Source: Agreia sp. Leaf210 (GTDB lineage Bacteria; Actinomycetota; Actinomycetes; Actinomycetales; Microbacteriaceae). From it: DNA of 64,000 bases. Where the stretch lies: assembly GCF_001421485.1 (NCBI RefSeq), contig NZ_LMKK01000004.1, forward strand, positions 310,001-374,000, given 5' to 3'. The position numbers and the translations under genes were made by a program. Position 1 is the stretch's first letter, and each line of letters opens with the position of its first letter. Below the pieces are notes generated by a model, which did no database searches, was not told where the DNA came from, and saw nothing but the letters and a program-made list of their open reading frames with translations. Shown here one piece after another: positions 47,471 through 57,666 of this stretch.

Positions 47471-48517
47471 ATGACCGAATACCAGCCGGGGGATATTCAG
47501 CCAGGTTCTGATGCCACGCCGTTGTCACGTCGTGAGGCGCGCAAGGCCGAGGCAGAAGCACTGAAGAGCTCGACGTCGTCGATAGAGCAGCCCGACACGA
47601 CGCCGCAGCCCGACACGGCTGCCGCTCGTTCAGATCTGGATGCCCTCTCGGTGTCCGAGCCGCCTGTGGGAGGCGACGAGCCCGTCGTCGCTGCCGGCGA
47701 AGCCGCATCCGCTCGGCCGACGAAGCCGCGAACGTCGAAGAAGACCCCGCGACCGCCGGTGAAGCGCAGTCTTGCCACGAAGGTCGTGGGAGTGTTCGGC
47801 GAGCTGCTGATCACAGCGGGGGTCTTCGTGCTCCTGTTCCTCGGATGGCAGCTGTGGTGGAACAGCATCGTGCTCACCAACGAGCAGGCATCAGACGCGA
47901 CATCTCTGGCCGACGACTGGAAGCTCCCCGTCGTGACCGGAACGACTCCGACGCCGACTCCGACCTCGACCGGGGCCGCTGCAGCACCGGTGAACTACGG
48001 AGAACCCGCCGTGATGGGTGCGCCCTCGGCCGGCAGCGACTTCGCGATCCTCTACGTGCCCCGCTTCGGCGCCGACTTCAAGCGCACGATCGCAGAGGGC
48101 GTCGATCCGCACACGGTGCTGAACAAGGGGGGCGCTGGTCACTACGACGACACGCAGATGCCGGGCGAGGTCGGCAACTTCGCCGTGGCTGCTCACCGCG
48201 ACGGCTGGGGCAGCGCGTTCATCAAGATCAACGAGCTGCAGATCGGCGACCCCATCTACGTCGAGACGCAAGACGGCTGGTACACCTACCGCTACCGCGA
48301 CACGGAGTACGTGACCCCGTACGGAATCGGCGTCATCGATCCCGTTCCGCAGGTCGAGGGAGCCACCCCCGTCGATCGTCTCATCACCCTCACGAGCTGC
48401 AACCCGCTGTATATCGCGTCGGAGCGCATCATCGCTTACGGGGCGTTCGAGTCGTGGCAGCCGCGATCGGCCGGACCACCGGCCGAGATCGCATCCGTCG
48501 TCGGATCGGGGAACTGA
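47471..48517 (+). CDS. Class E sortase
   Basis: A 348-residue transpeptidase-like membrane protein. ATG 47471 (MTEYQPGDIQPGSDA). The cytoplasmic N-terminus of about 110 residues is rich in Asp, Thr, Pro; a transmembrane helix (VFGELLITAGVFVLLFLGWQL) follows. The extracellular catalytic domain has FAVAAHRDGWGSAF with the active histidine, the cysteine C310 in LTLTSCNP and the arginine in ASERIIAYG. Class E enzymes process LAXTG-type signals in high-GC actinobacteria. No candidate substrate with such a tail is seen in the window. A tiny membrane gene follows immediately. Confidence 0.93.
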   Translation: MTEYQPGDIQPGSDATPLSRREARKAEAEALKSSTSSIEQPDTTPQPDTAAARSDLDALSVSEPPVGGDEPVVAAGEAASARPTKPRTSKKTPRPPVKRSLATKVVGVFGELLITAGVFVLLFLGWQLWWNSIVLTNEQASDATSLADDWKLPVVTGTTPTPTPTSTGAAAAPVNYGEPAVMGAPSAGSDFAILYVPRFGADFKRTIAEGVDPHTVLNKGGAGHYDDTQMPGEVGNFAVAAHRDGWGSAFIKINELQIGDPIYVETQDGWYTYRYRDTEYVTPYGIGVIDPVPQVEGATPVDRLITLTSCNPLYIASERIIAYGAFESWQPRSAGPPAEIASVVGSGN

Positions 48518-48518
48518 T

Positions 48519-48680
48519 ATGTACGCCGCTCTCTGGAGAGTTCTGCCCGGCCCGATCTGGCTGCGCATCCTTCTCGTTCTGATTCTCGCCGCTGCGGTGG
48601 TCTATGCCCTCGCCGCCTGGGTCTTCCCCTGGATCGACGTGATGATCACCCCGACACAGGAAGTCACTGTCGACCAATGA
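48519..48680 (+). CDS. Small single-pass membrane protein (53 aa)
   Basis: A 53-residue protein starting MYAALWRVLPGPIWLRILLV, with one transmembrane helix through YALAAWVFPWIDVMI and a polar end QEVTVDQ. Its ATG is one base after the sortase stop and its own stop overlaps the next ATG (ATGA), so it is embedded in a coupled unit. Small proteins of this sort are common beside sortase E and pabA in actinobacteria. Function unknown; perhaps a sortase partner. Confidence 0.8.
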   Translation: MYAALWRVLPGPIWLRILLVLILAAAVVYALAAWVFPWIDVMITPTQEVTVDQ

Positions 48681-49315
48681 CGCGCGTTCTCGTGATCGAC
48701 AACTACGACAGCTTCGTCTACACCCTGAACGGCTATCTCCTGCAGTTGGGGGCCGAGACCGACGTCGTGCGCAACGACGACTTCGCGGCCGTAGACGCCT
48801 CGGCACGGATCGCGGACTACGACGCGGTGCTCGTGTCGCCCGGGCCGGGTACTCCGCACGACGCGGGCGTGTCGATCCCCGTGGTGCACGCTGCCCTTGC
48901 CTCGAGCACACCTCTCCTTGGGGTGTGTCTCGGCCATCAGGCCATCGGCGAAGCCCTCGGCGCCACGGTGACCTACGCCGACGAGTTGATGCACGGAAAG
49001 ACGAGCCTCATCGAGCACGATGGCAGCGCCTTCTATGCGGGAGTGCCCGATCCGTTCACGGCCACGCGATACCACTCGCTGGCTGTCGTCGACGGCACGG
49101 TTCCCGATGAGCTTCTCGTGACCAGCCGCACCAAGGGCGGCGTCATCATGGGACTCCGCCACAAGGAGGCGCCGGTGTTCGGCGTGCAGTTCCACCCGGA
49201 ATCGGTTCTTACCGAGGGCGGTTACCGCATGCTCGGTAACTGGCTCGGTGCGGCAGGTCTCGAGAGCGCGCCTTTTGCGGCTCAGAGCCTCAGTCCGCTC
49301 ATGCGCACGAACTAG
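48677..49315 (+). CDS. Glutamine amidotransferase, anthranilate/aminodeoxychorismate synthase component II
   Basis: A 212-residue class I glutaminase subunit. MTRVLVIDNYDSFVYTLNGY is the PabA/TrpG start; the nucleophile is in LLGVCLGHQAI and the triad ends with VQFHPESVLTEGG. It supplies ammonia for 4-amino-4-deoxychorismate (folate) or anthranilate (tryptophan). The synthase component I partner is not in the window, so PabA versus TrpG remains open. Isolated position beside pknB is typical of actinobacteria. ATG 48677 overlaps the small gene's stop. Confidence 0.93.
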   Translation: MTRVLVIDNYDSFVYTLNGYLLQLGAETDVVRNDDFAAVDASARIADYDAVLVSPGPGTPHDAGVSIPVVHAALASSTPLLGVCLGHQAIGEALGATVTYADELMHGKTSLIEHDGSAFYAGVPDPFTATRYHSLAVVDGTVPDELLVTSRTKGGVIMGLRHKEAPVFGVQFHPESVLTEGGYRMLGNWLGAAGLESAPFAAQSLSPLMRTN

Positions 49316-49347
49316 AGGCTCATCGGTTAGACCCGAGAATGCCGGGC

Positions 49348-51054
49348 CTAAGCGCCGGTGCAGTACCGGATGGCGATGGTCGACTTCTGGGCGGCGTCTC
49401 CGGCCGCGATCGACTGACTCGACACGGGATTGCCGGGAACCGTCTTGCAGCCCGGGTCACCGTCGACGGTGACCTGGAGCGCCAGACCCTGAAGAGTAGA
49501 ACTCGCTACCTCGAGCGCCTGTCCGGTGACGTCGGGGACACTGACGAGACCGGACGAGATCACCAGATTGACCGAGTCCCCGACGAAACTGGCCGTACCG
49601 GCTGCGGGAGTAGTGCGGATGACCGCGTCGGTGGGAGCCGTGGCGTGGTTTTCTTTCGTCGTCGTGCCGACGGTGAGTCCCAGAGCAGTGAGGGCCTGAG
49701 TCGCCTCCGCGTCGGGCTTACCCGAGACATCCGGAATGGATACCGTCTGCTTGCCCAGAGACACATACACGTCGATCACCAGATCGGAGCTCTCGTTCAG
49801 CACCGTGCCCGGCTCGGGATCGGTGCGGATGACGCGCCCCTCAGGAATCTCCGCATCGAAGATGTCTTGTCGTGCTGTTACCAGGCCCATCTGCTGCAAC
49901 GTGCTGTCGGCAGCGTCGTAGGTCTGGCCGGCGACATTCGGAACCGTGATCGAGTTGTCGGGAACGATCGTGGTGGGCTGGAGCGTGAAGATCCAGAAGA
50001 CGATCGCGATGATGATGACCGCGACGCTGGCGATGCCCGCCCAGATCCAGACGACCGGGGGCCGTGACTGCGTGCGGACGGCGTAGTCGTCGTCTCCGGC
50101 CAGTTGCGTCAGAGCCGAGTCCGAGGTGGCGGTGAGGCTGGGGGGTGCGCCGAAGAGCGACGACTGGAAGTCCTCTACGGGAGGACGCTTCGACGGGATC
50201 TTGCCGGCGCCGGCGACCTGGAGGTCGGTGCGGAACTCGGCGGACGACTGGAACCGCGAGAAGCGGTCTTTGGTGAGCGCGTGGAGCACGACCCGATCGA
50301 TGGCGGGCGAGATGTTGGGGTTGATCGAAGACGGTACCGGAGGCGTCTCGCTGACGTGCTGGTACGCGACGGCGACGGGAGTGTCGCCGCGGAAGGGCGC
50401 CTGGCCCGTGAGCAGCTCGAACAGAACGACGCCGGTGGAGTACAGATCTGTTCGTGCATCGACGGACTCGCCGCGTGCCTGCTCGGGCGAGAAGTACTGG
50501 GCGGTGCCCAGGATCGCGGTCGTCTGCGCGACGGTGGCCGAGGAGTCGGAGATCGCGCGGGCGATTCCGAAGTCCATGACCTTCACCTGCCCCGAGGTGG
50601 TGAGCATGATGTTGCCGGGCTTTATGTCGCGGTGAACGACACCTGCGCGGTGGGAGTACTCGAGGGCTGTGAGGATCCCCTCGGTGATCCGGATCGCCTC
50701 GGCCGGCGCGACCGGTCCCTCTTTGATGATGTCTTTGAGGAGACGGCCTTCGACGTACTCCATGACGATGAAGGGAACGACCCCTTCGAACCCGCCCGGT
50801 TCGCGCACCTTCTCTTCGCCCGCGTCGAACACGCGCACGATGGTGGGGTGCGCCATACGGGAGGCGGCCTGCGCCTCCTGCTTGAACCGAGTGCGAAAGA
50901 CGGGATCGCTCGCCAGCGACGAACGCAGGAGCTTGATCGCTACCTGTCGCCCGAGGCGCTCGTCTCGTCCCGAGTAGACATTGGCCATACCCCCACGGCC
51001 GATGACTTCTCCGATTCGATACCGCCCGGCAAGCAGGCGATGTTCATCGGTCAC
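49348..51054 (-). CDS. pknB: Ser/Thr protein kinase PknB (PASTA type)
   Basis: A 568-residue transmembrane kinase. GTG 51054. The kinase domain is residues 1 to about 275: GRGGMANVYSG (Gly loop), VAIKLL lysine, [22 protein letters not shown] juxtamembrane linker leads to a transmembrane helix near residue 338-360 (VVWIWAGIASVAVIIIAIVF). Three extracellular PASTA domains follow (ITVPNVAGQTYDAADSTLQQ, VSIPDVSGKPDAEATQ, VSVPDVTGQALEVASSTL), probably sensing muropeptides or lipid II. Last gene of the fhaA-to-pknB operon; PstP upstream is the opposing phosphatase. Convergent with the amidotransferase gene. Confidence 0.96.
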   Translation of the reverse strand: MTDEHRLLAGRYRIGEVIGRGGMANVYSGRDERLGRQVAIKLLRSSLASDPVFRTRFKQEAQAASRMAHPTIVRVFDAGEEKVREPGGFEGVVPFIVMEYVEGRLLKDIIKEGPVAPAEAIRITEGILTALEYSHRAGVVHRDIKPGNIMLTTSGQVKVMDFGIARAISDSSATVAQTTAILGTAQYFSPEQARGESVDARTDLYSTGVVLFELLTGQAPFRGDTPVAVAYQHVSETPPVPSSINPNISPAIDRVVLHALTKDRFSRFQSSAEFRTDLQVAGAGKIPSKRPPVEDFQSSLFGAPPSLTATSDSALTQLAGDDDYAVRTQSRPPVVWIWAGIASVAVIIIAIVFWIFTLQPTTIVPDNSITVPNVAGQTYDAADSTLQQMGLVTARQDIFDAEIPEGRVIRTDPEPGTVLNESSDLVIDVYVSLGKQTVSIPDVSGKPDAEATQALTALGLTVGTTTKENHATAPTDAVIRTTPAAGTASFVGDSVNLVISSGLVSVPDVTGQALEVASSTLQGLALQVTVDGDPGCKTVPGNPVSSQSIAAGDAAQKSTIAIRYCTGA

Positions 51055-51116
51055 AGTGATACTCCATGGTTGGTGGGGCGGGGGTTCTCAGTCTAGGTGT
51101 ACGGGCTGGTCGTTAG

Positions 51117-52919
51117 TCAGTTGCCCGTTCCTGCGCTATTCCCGTTGCCGGTCGGCGCCGTCGTCGAGGGCGACTGCGCGGTGAGACTGAGCGCCGGAGA
51201 AGCAGGCGACACGATTCCCGAGCAGGTGACGGTGTAGGCGACCGTGACAGGACCGGCGGCCGTGGCCTGAAGCGTGGCCTGCGTGCCGATGCCCGGCTCG
51301 GTGAGAACGGTGGCGTTGGTGGCCACGATCGAGTAGGCGTCGAGACTCGTTCCCGAGGGGCAGCTGTAGGCACTCCACGAGACGGTGAACGACCCGGTTC
51401 CCGCGGGAACCTGGTTGGCCGGGAGCGGCGCCGGTGCGTCGACGCTGCCGAGCTTCGGCGCCGTGGTGGGCGCGTTCACCGTGGGCAGCGGGCCGTAGAC
51501 CGTGAGTTCGATCTTGGTGCCACGCTGAACGTTGCCGACAGGGTTCACCTTGTAGACCGTGCCCACCTGCTCCGCCGAGGTCGCCGCGTTGCCTGTGACG
51601 CTCGACGCGCTCAGCTCGAAGTTGAGTGCATTGAGCACGGCCGCCGCCTCGTCGAACGACTTGCCGACGAGCTCACTCTCGGGAATAGCGACCGTGGTGG
51701 CGGTCGGTGTCGGAGTGGGCGTGCTGGGTTTCGGCGTCGGGGTGTCTTTTGTGGGAGGAGCTGACGAGCTCGTCGTCACCGGGACATCGTTCGAGCCGTT
51801 CTGGCCGATGACCAGCGCGGTGACGATTCCGCCGAGAACGAGAACGAGGATGGCGATGAGAACGATGAGCGGCCACGTCCAGGGGCTGCGCTTCTTCTTG
51901 TTCTTGTCGTCGCCGTCGCCTGTGCCCTCCGCATCGATGGGGGGCAGACCGTCACCGGCACCGGCCGCGCCGATGACGGTGGTGGCCTGGGTCGCTCCGT
52001 AAGCGACCGTGTTGGCCGTCGGCATCAGGCTGGTGGCCTGAGTCTGAGGAGCGGGGCGACCGCCGAGAACAGCAGGAACGGCAGCAGCAGCAGCCGCAAT
52101 ATCGCCCCGGCGCAGCGCCGTCGCAGCGCGCGCGAGGTTGGCCGTCGATGACGGGCGGTCGTCAGGCTTTTTGGCGATGCACGAGAGCACCAGGTTGCGT
52201 ACCGGCTCTGCAACGGTGATCGGCAGATCGGGCGGCGTCTCGTTGATCTGCGCCATGGCGATGGCGACCTGCGATTCGCCCGTGAACGGGCGCTTGCCGG
52301 CGAGGCATTCGTAGGCCACGATGCCGAGCGAGTAGACGTCGGTGGTCGGCGATGCCGACTGACCCGAGGCCTGCTCGGGCGACAGGTACTGCACGGTTCC
52401 CATGACCTGGCCGGTCGCGGTGAGGGGAACCTGGTCGGCGATGCGCGCGATACCGAAGTCGGTGATCTTGACGCGACCATCGGGCGTGATGAGCAGGTTG
52501 CCCGGCTTGATGTCGCGGTGAACGAGGCCCGCGGCGTGCGCGGCCTGCAGTGCAGAGGCGGTCTGCGCGACGATGTCGAGCACTCGGTCTGTCGAGAGAA
52601 CGTGTTCGCGCTCGAGCACGGTGGAGAGCGCTTCGCCCGGAACGAGTTCCATGACGAGGTAGGCGCTGCCCTCCTCTTCTCCGTAGTCGAAGACGTTGGC
52701 GATGCCCTCGTGGTTCACCAGAGCGGCGTGGCGCGCCTCGGCGCGGAACCGCTCGAGGAAGCCGGGATCTCCGAGGTATTCGTCCTTGAGGATCTTGATC
52801 GCGACGGTCCGACCGATGACCAGGTCGGTGGCCTGCCAGACCTCGCCCATGCCCCCGATCGCAATGCGACTGGAGAGTTCGTAGCGCCCCCCGAAGGTGA
52901 GCCCTGTTGTGGGTCTCAT
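51117..52919 (-). CDS. pknA: Ser/Thr protein kinase PknA-like
   Basis: A 600-residue transmembrane kinase. Kinase core: [40 protein letters not shown], then a Pro/Ala-rich linker. A transmembrane helix is near residue 345-370 ([20 protein letters not shown]). The extracellular part holds Thr/Pro-rich spacer and one PASTA-like unit ([20 protein letters not shown]), followed by a Cys-containing beta-rich end. The extra-cellular region is longer than in M. tuberculosis PknA, which has none of that size. Start ATG 52919 overlaps the pbpA stop. Confidence 0.93.
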   Translation of the reverse strand: MRPTTGLTFGGRYELSSRIAIGGMGEVWQATDLVIGRTVAIKILKDEYLGDPGFLERFRAEARHAALVNHEGIANVFDYGEEEGSAYLVMELVPGEALSTVLEREHVLSTDRVLDIVAQTASALQAAHAAGLVHRDIKPGNLLITPDGRVKITDFGIARIADQVPLTATGQVMGTVQYLSPEQASGQSASPTTDVYSLGIVAYECLAGKRPFTGESQVAIAMAQINETPPDLPITVAEPVRNLVLSCIAKKPDDRPSSTANLARAATALRRGDIAAAAAAVPAVLGGRPAPQTQATSLMPTANTVAYGATQATTVIGAAGAGDGLPPIDAEGTGDGDDKNKKKRSPWTWPLIVLIAILVLVLGGIVTALVIGQNGSNDVPVTTSSSAPPTKDTPTPKPSTPTPTPTATTVAIPESELVGKSFDEAAAVLNALNFELSASSVTGNAATSAEQVGTVYKVNPVGNVQRGTKIELTVYGPLPTVNAPTTAPKLGSVDAPAPLPANQVPAGTGSFTVSWSAYSCPSGTSLDAYSIVATNATVLTEPGIGTQATLQATAAGPVTVAYTVTCSGIVSPASPALSLTAQSPSTTAPTGNGNSAGTGN

Positions 52920-54367
52920 TTACTCAGCACCGCCTCAAGTACTTGTTTTGCTATCGGCGCGGCGATGGAATTCCCCGAGCCGGATTGGTTCTCGCCTCCG
53001 CCGTCTTCCACCACTACCGCGATGGCTACCCGAGGGTTGTCTGCGGGGGCGAAACCGGTGAACCAGAGAGTGTACGGATCGTCTTCGCCGTTCTCTGCCG
53101 TGCCTGTCTTACCGGCCACGCTGACCCCATCTATTCTTGCATTAGTCGCCGCGCCATTCTGGACTGCAGAGACCATGAACTGCGAAAGTGTCGAAGATGT
53201 TGTAGAGGTGATCGGGTCGGCGAAGACCTTCGGTTCGAACTGCTGCAACACCGTCAGATCGGGCGCGGTGATGGAGTCGACCAGGTTCGGTTTCATGATG
53301 GTTCCTTTGTTGGCGACTGCCGCCGAGAACATGGCGACCTGAAGCGGCGTGACCCGGTCTTCGTCTTGGCCGAAAGACGCCAGAGCGAGCTTGTCGTCGG
53401 CCAACGGTGAACGGATCGTGCTGGGCTGCACGGCCATGGGGATGTCGAGATCTTTGGTGAAACCGAAGGCCTTCGCCATGTCGATCAGAGTGGAGTCGCC
53501 CATCTGCACGCCGAACTCGGCCATGGGGATGTTGCACGAGAGCACGAAGGCGGTCTCGAGCGAAACGGAATCGCCGCCCCCACAGGTTCCGCCGCCGGCG
53601 TTCGACACGGTGTTGTTCGAGCCGGGCAGGGGGAAGCGTGCGAGGTTCGGCTGCGTGTCGGTCGCGGAGATTCCGCTCTGCAGTGCTGCCGACGAGGTCA
53701 CGATCTTGAACGTCGATCCCGGCGGGTACAGGTTGCCGTCGATCGAGCGGTTGATGAGGGGATCTCCGGACTCGTTGAGCAGCGAGTCGTAGGTATCGAT
53801 CACGTTCTGGCTGTCGTGCACCGCGAGGGAGTTCGGGTCGAACGTGGGCTTCGAGACCATGGCGAGGATGCGCCCGGTCGAGGGCTCGATGGCGACCACC
53901 GATCCTCTGAGGTCGCCCAGCGCATCCCACGCCGCCTGCTGCACGACGGGATCGATCGTGAGTTCGACCGAGGCACCCTTGGGCTTCTGCCCCGTAATGA
54001 TGCTGTTGATGCGCGCGAGGAACTGCGAATCGGCCGTGCCCGACAGGAAGTCGCCCAGCGAGTTCTCGATGCCCGTGGAACCCTGACCCAGCGTGTAGTA
54101 GCCCGTCACCTGGCTGTAGAGCGGGCCGTTCGGATACGTGCGCTGGAATTTGTAGTCGTCATCCGACGGAACCGACATGGCGATCGGCTGGCCGTCGACC
54201 AGGATCGGGCCGCGCTCGGCGTCGTAGCTCGCATACAAGGCGCGCGTGTTGCGACTGTCGGCGGCGAGGGTGTCGGTCTGAAAGAACTGGATGCTCGTGG
54301 TCGCCACGAACAGGGCGCCGAACATCAGGAGAACGACGATCGCGACACGTTTGAGTTCTTTGCTCAT
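52916..54367 (-). CDS. pbpA: Penicillin-binding protein PbpA (transpeptidase)
   Basis: A 483-residue class B PBP. N-terminal anchor helix ([19 protein letters not shown]), a dimerisation segment, then the transpeptidase domain: SxxK in [15 protein letters not shown], SxN in [12 protein letters not shown], and KTG in [10 protein letters not shown]. It cross-links peptide stems of new wall. Order rodA-pbpA-pknA-pknB is characteristic of actinobacteria. Starts 4 bases after rodA and overlaps pknA (ATGA), so expression is coupled. Confidence 0.96.
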   Translation of the reverse strand: MSKELKRVAIVVLLMFGALFVATTSIQFFQTDTLAADSRNTRALYASYDAERGPILVDGQPIAMSVPSDDDYKFQRTYPNGPLYSQVTGYYTLGQGSTGIENSLGDFLSGTADSQFLARINSIITGQKPKGASVELTIDPVVQQAAWDALGDLRGSVVAIEPSTGRILAMVSKPTFDPNSLAVHDSQNVIDTYDSLLNESGDPLINRSIDGNLYPPGSTFKIVTSSAALQSGISATDTQPNLARFPLPGSNNTVSNAGGGTCGGGDSVSLETAFVLSCNIPMAEFGVQMGDSTLIDMAKAFGFTKDLDIPMAVQPSTIRSPLADDKLALASFGQDEDRVTPLQVAMFSAAVANKGTIMKPNLVDSITAPDLTVLQQFEPKVFADPITSTTSSTLSQFMVSAVQNGAATNARIDGVSVAGKTGTAENGEDDPYTLWFTGFAPADNPRVAIAVVVEDGGGENQSGSGNSIAAPIAKQVLEAVLSK

Positions 54368-54371
54368 CGGA

Positions 54372-55778
54372 CTAGATCACCAGCCTTGGCTGGTTGCGAA
54401 CTGTGTCCGACAGGCGCAGAAGGAGCGCGACGATGATCCAGTTGGCCATCAGCGACGAGCCACCGGAGGCGAGGAACGGCGTTGTGAGGCCGGTGAGGGG
54501 GATGACACGGGTGACGCCGCCGATCACGACGAAGCACTGCAGGGCGATGACGAAAGACAGCCCGACGCCGAGTAGACGACCGAAGTCGTCGTGGCCCGCG
54601 AAGCTGATGCGCAGGCCGCGCGCGATGAGCAGCAGGTAGAGGCAGAGGATGGCGAACAGGCCGGCGAGACCGAGTTCTTCGCCGATCGCCGAGATGATGA
54701 AGTCGCTCTGCGAGAGGGGGGTGATGTCGGGTCGACCCCTGCCGAGGCCTGTGCCGATGAGTCCGCCGTTGGCCAGGCCGAAGATGCCCTGCACGAGTTG
54801 AAAACTGCCGCCCTGGTCGTCGTAGTTCTTCTGGCTGAAGGGATCGAGCCAGGCGCTGAAGCGGTCGTTGACATAAGTGAGGGTCTGGCTCGCCACGACG
54901 GCGCCGGCGAGGAAGAGGCCACCACCCAGGAGAATCCAGCTCGTGCGCCCGGTCGCGACGTAGAGCATGACCACGAAGAGGCCGAAGTAGAGCAGCGCGG
55001 TTCCGAGGTCGCGCTGGAAGACGATGACCGACATCGAGAGCGCCCAGATGACGATGATCGGACCGAGATCGCGTGCGCGGGGAAAACGCACGCCGAGCAC
55101 CTTGCGGCCCACGAGCGACAGGGTGTCGCGGCGTTGCACGAGGAAGCCGGCGAAAAAGATGGCCAGCAGGATCTTGGCGATCTCACCCGGCTGGAACGAG
55201 AACGGACCGATGTGGATCCACACCCGGGCCCCGAAGATCTCCTGCCCGATGCCCGGCAGCATCGGTAGGAGCAGCAGCACGAATGCCGCGAACATGAAGA
55301 CGTAGGTATAGCGCTGCAGCACGCGATGGTTTCGGATGATGACGACCACGGCGATAGCGCAGATCAGCGCGATGGCACTCCACACGACCTGGCGGATGGC
55401 GGTCGAATCCCAGCCTGTATCGCCGTTGATCAGATCGACGTGATAGATCACGGCGATGCCGATGCCGTTGAGGATCGCGGCGACGGGCAGGATGAACGGG
55501 TCGGCGTTCGGAGCGACGTAGCGCAGCGCAATGTGCATGCCGAGAACGAGAACCGACAGGCTCGCGCCGAGCGTGATGACCGTCGAATCGACGGTTCCGA
55601 TCGCGCCGAGCTGCACGAGCGCGACGGCGAAGGCGTTGATTCCGCACGCGACGACCAGCAGGAACAACTCGAGGTTGCGGAGTTTTTGGGGCACGCGGAT
55701 GCGACGGATGCCGCGCCCGGCATCCGGAACGCGCGGCGAGGCCTCGATCACGGGAGACGACCCTTTGACGTCAGCCAA
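54372..55778 (-). CDS. rodA: RodA/FtsW-family SEDS peptidoglycan polymerase
   Basis: A 468-residue polytopic enzyme of the SEDS family, which polymerises lipid II into glycan in partnership with a class B PBP, here PbpA next door. About ten transmembrane helices; the conserved signature near residues 330-400 includes SDFIISAIGEELGLAGLF and the late LPLTGLTTPFLASGGSSLM, written here RVIPLTGLTTPFLASGGSS. The N-terminus is a soluble basic leader. Start ATG 55778 overlaps pstP stop by 8 bases. RodA rather than FtsW by context. Confidence 0.93.
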   Translation of the reverse strand: MADVKGSSPVIEASPRVPDAGRGIRRIRVPQKLRNLELFLLVVACGINAFAVALVQLGAIGTVDSTVITLGASLSVLVLGMHIALRYVAPNADPFILPVAAILNGIGIAVIYHVDLINGDTGWDSTAIRQVVWSAIALICAIAVVVIIRNHRVLQRYTYVFMFAAFVLLLLPMLPGIGQEIFGARVWIHIGPFSFQPGEIAKILLAIFFAGFLVQRRDTLSLVGRKVLGVRFPRARDLGPIIVIWALSMSVIVFQRDLGTALLYFGLFVVMLYVATGRTSWILLGGGLFLAGAVVASQTLTYVNDRFSAWLDPFSQKNYDDQGGSFQLVQGIFGLANGGLIGTGLGRGRPDITPLSQSDFIISAIGEELGLAGLFAILCLYLLLIARGLRISFAGHDDFGRLLGVGLSFVIALQCFVVIGGVTRVIPLTGLTTPFLASGGSSLMANWIIVALLLRLSDTVRNQPRLVI

Positions 55779-57081
55779 CGGGGGCCGCCGGGGCTTCGGG
55801 TGCTGGCGTGACCGACGGAGTGGGCGTGGGTGTCGGCGTGGGCTCCGGTTCGACCGCGGCGCCGAGGCGCTTGACGATCTCGAGCGCGGCCTTCACCGAG
55901 TCGGCACTGATCGTGTCTCGCACCTGCTCCTGCGTGTAGAAGGGAAGGTCGTCGAGCTGGATGTCGGTGGTCTGGTAGACCTCGGACAGTGCGATCGGCC
56001 CGATGCTCTGCTGCACGCCGTGGAAGATCGCGACCTGCCCGTCGACATCGCCGACGTAATAGCGGGTCTGGGTCCACTTGTAGCCGGCGAAGGCTCCGGC
56101 CGCGATGGCGAGGATGATGACGAGGGCGCCGGCCAGCCAGGCTGTCTTTCGTCGCCTCGAGCGGCGCCGGTTCTCTTCGATGAGCTCGTCGAGGTAGTCC
56201 TCGGATTCGGGCTCGAAGTGGCTGGGATCAGCGGGACCGCGAGGGTGCAGGCGCAGGCCCGGCAGACGGGAGACGCGACGACCGAGCGTTCCCTCGAACG
56301 CCACCGGTTTGGATGCGGAGCCGACCGTCACCGGTTCGACGCCGTGCTCGTCGAACGACGAGCTGATGTCGACGACCACGATGGTGACGTTGTCGGGGGC
56401 GCCACCGTCGAGGGCCTGCTTGACGAGTTCGGAGACGACCTCGGCCGGCGTCATCTCGCTGGCCAGGGCTTCGGAGATGTGGTCGTTGTCGACGACACCC
56501 GTAAGGCCGTCGGAGCAGATCAGCCATCGGTCGCCGGGACGGGTGTCCATGACCTGCAGGTCGACATCCGGTGTCGAATCGACGTCGCCGAGCACCCGCA
56601 TCAGAACAGAGCGGCGGGGGTGGGTCTTGGCCTCTTCGGCCGTGATGCGACCCGAGTCGACGAGGCGCTGCACGAAGGTGTGGTCGGCGGTGATCTGAGT
56701 CAGCGTGCCGTCGCGAAAGCGGTAGACGCGGGAGTCTCCGATGTGGGCGAGGGCCACGCTCTGGCCCACGCGCACGAGAGCCGAGAGGGTCGTGCCCATT
56801 CCGGTGAGTTCCGGATGCTCGAAGACGGTCTCGGCGAGGATCGCGTTGGCCGCGACGATGGCCTCCTGCAGGGCGAACTCGGCGTCGACGGCCGAGCCGT
56901 ACTCGCCGTCGATCTCACGCAGCCGTGTGATGGCCAGAGCGGATGCGACATCGCCGCCCGCGTGACCGCCCATGCCGTCGGCAACCGCGAACAGAGACTG
57001 CCCGGCGAACCCGGAGTCCTGGTTGTTCGAGCGGATCTTGCCGACATGGGAGATGGCGGCGCTCGATGTGACGAGTGCCAT
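55771..57081 (-). CDS. pstP: PP2C-type Ser/Thr phosphatase PstP
   Basis: A 436-residue membrane phosphatase opposing PknA and PknB. Metal motifs: GKIRSNNQDSGFA, VADGMGGHAGGDVAS and ICSDGLTGVVDND, with AHIGDSRVYRF, covering residues 1 to about 240. A basic linker (RRRSRRRKT) leads to a transmembrane helix (LAGALVIILAIAAGAFAGY, about residues 325-345) and an extracellular domain ending in a Pro/Thr/Ala tail (TPTPTPTPSVTPAPE). ATG 57081, 3 bases after fhaB. Confidence 0.95.
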   Translation of the reverse strand: MALVTSSAAISHVGKIRSNNQDSGFAGQSLFAVADGMGGHAGGDVASALAITRLREIDGEYGSAVDAEFALQEAIVAANAILAETVFEHPELTGMGTTLSALVRVGQSVALAHIGDSRVYRFRDGTLTQITADHTFVQRLVDSGRITAEEAKTHPRRSVLMRVLGDVDSTPDVDLQVMDTRPGDRWLICSDGLTGVVDNDHISEALASEMTPAEVVSELVKQALDGGAPDNVTIVVVDISSSFDEHGVEPVTVGSASKPVAFEGTLGRRVSRLPGLRLHPRGPADPSHFEPESEDYLDELIEENRRRSRRRKTAWLAGALVIILAIAAGAFAGYKWTQTRYYVGDVDGQVAIFHGVQQSIGPIALSEVYQTTDIQLDDLPFYTQEQVRDTISADSVKAALEIVKRLGAAVEPEPTPTPTPTPSVTPAPEAPAAPVG

Positions 57082-57084
57082 GTG

Positions 57085-57666
57085 TTAGCGCCGCAACTCG
57101 AAGCTGGTCGCGCCGATCTTGATGGGCGTATTGAGGGGGACGTTCACCGGGGAGGTGACGCGCTTGCCGTCGAGGAAGGTTCCGTTCGTGGAGTCGAGAT
57201 CCTGCAGCATCCACTCCTCGTTCCACACCATGAGCCTGGCGTGGTGAGTGGAGGTGTAGTCGTCGCGGATGACGACGCTCGAGTCGGTCGAGCGACCGAT
57301 GGTGAGGGGCATGGTTCCGAGAGGAATCTCGGTGCCGCTCTTCGTGCCGGCGGTGATCACCAGGCGAGACGCGTTGCCGGTCGTGGCGCGGGGGTGAGTT
57401 CCGGCAGACGAGCCCTCGAGGGGGGTGAAGGTGGGGACCTTCGACTGGGGTACGGGCGCCTGCTGACGGGGCGGGGTGTTGGTGCTCACGGCGGCGGCCG
57501 GGGCCGCAGTCGGGAAGCCGGCCGCGCCCGCGGCCTGCGCATCCGGGAGCTTCTTGACCCGGCGACCGAAGAGGTCGCTGCGCATGGCGTAGACCACGAC
57601 GAAGACGAAGATCCAGAGAAGGGCGAGGAACGCGAACTGCAGGATCAGGAGGGTGAGTTCACTCAA
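57085..57666 (-). CDS. fhaB: FHA domain membrane protein FhaB/FipA
   Basis: A 193-residue protein. Start TTG 57666 overlaps the fhaA stop (TTGA) and follows GGAGGG. Residues 5-27 form a transmembrane helix (ELTLLILQFAFLALLWIFVF); a Pro/Ala/Thr linker follows and the C-terminal FHA domain covers residues about 115-193: IGRSTDSSVVIRDDYTSTHH, then DLDSTNGTFLDGKRV. The phosphothreonine-binding Arg, Ser, and His/Asn are all there. FHA proteins bind kinase targets such as phosphorylated FtsZ or CwsA partners. Short size normal (about 150-200). Confidence 0.93.
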   Translation of the reverse strand: MSELTLLILQFAFLALLWIFVFVVVYAMRSDLFGRRVKKLPDAQAAGAAGFPTAAPAAAVSTNTPPRQQAPVPQSKVPTFTPLEGSSAGTHPRATTGNASRLVITAGTKSGTEIPLGTMPLTIGRSTDSSVVIRDDYTSTHHARLMVWNEEWMLQDLDSTNGTFLDGKRVTSPVNVPLNTPIKIGATSFELRR

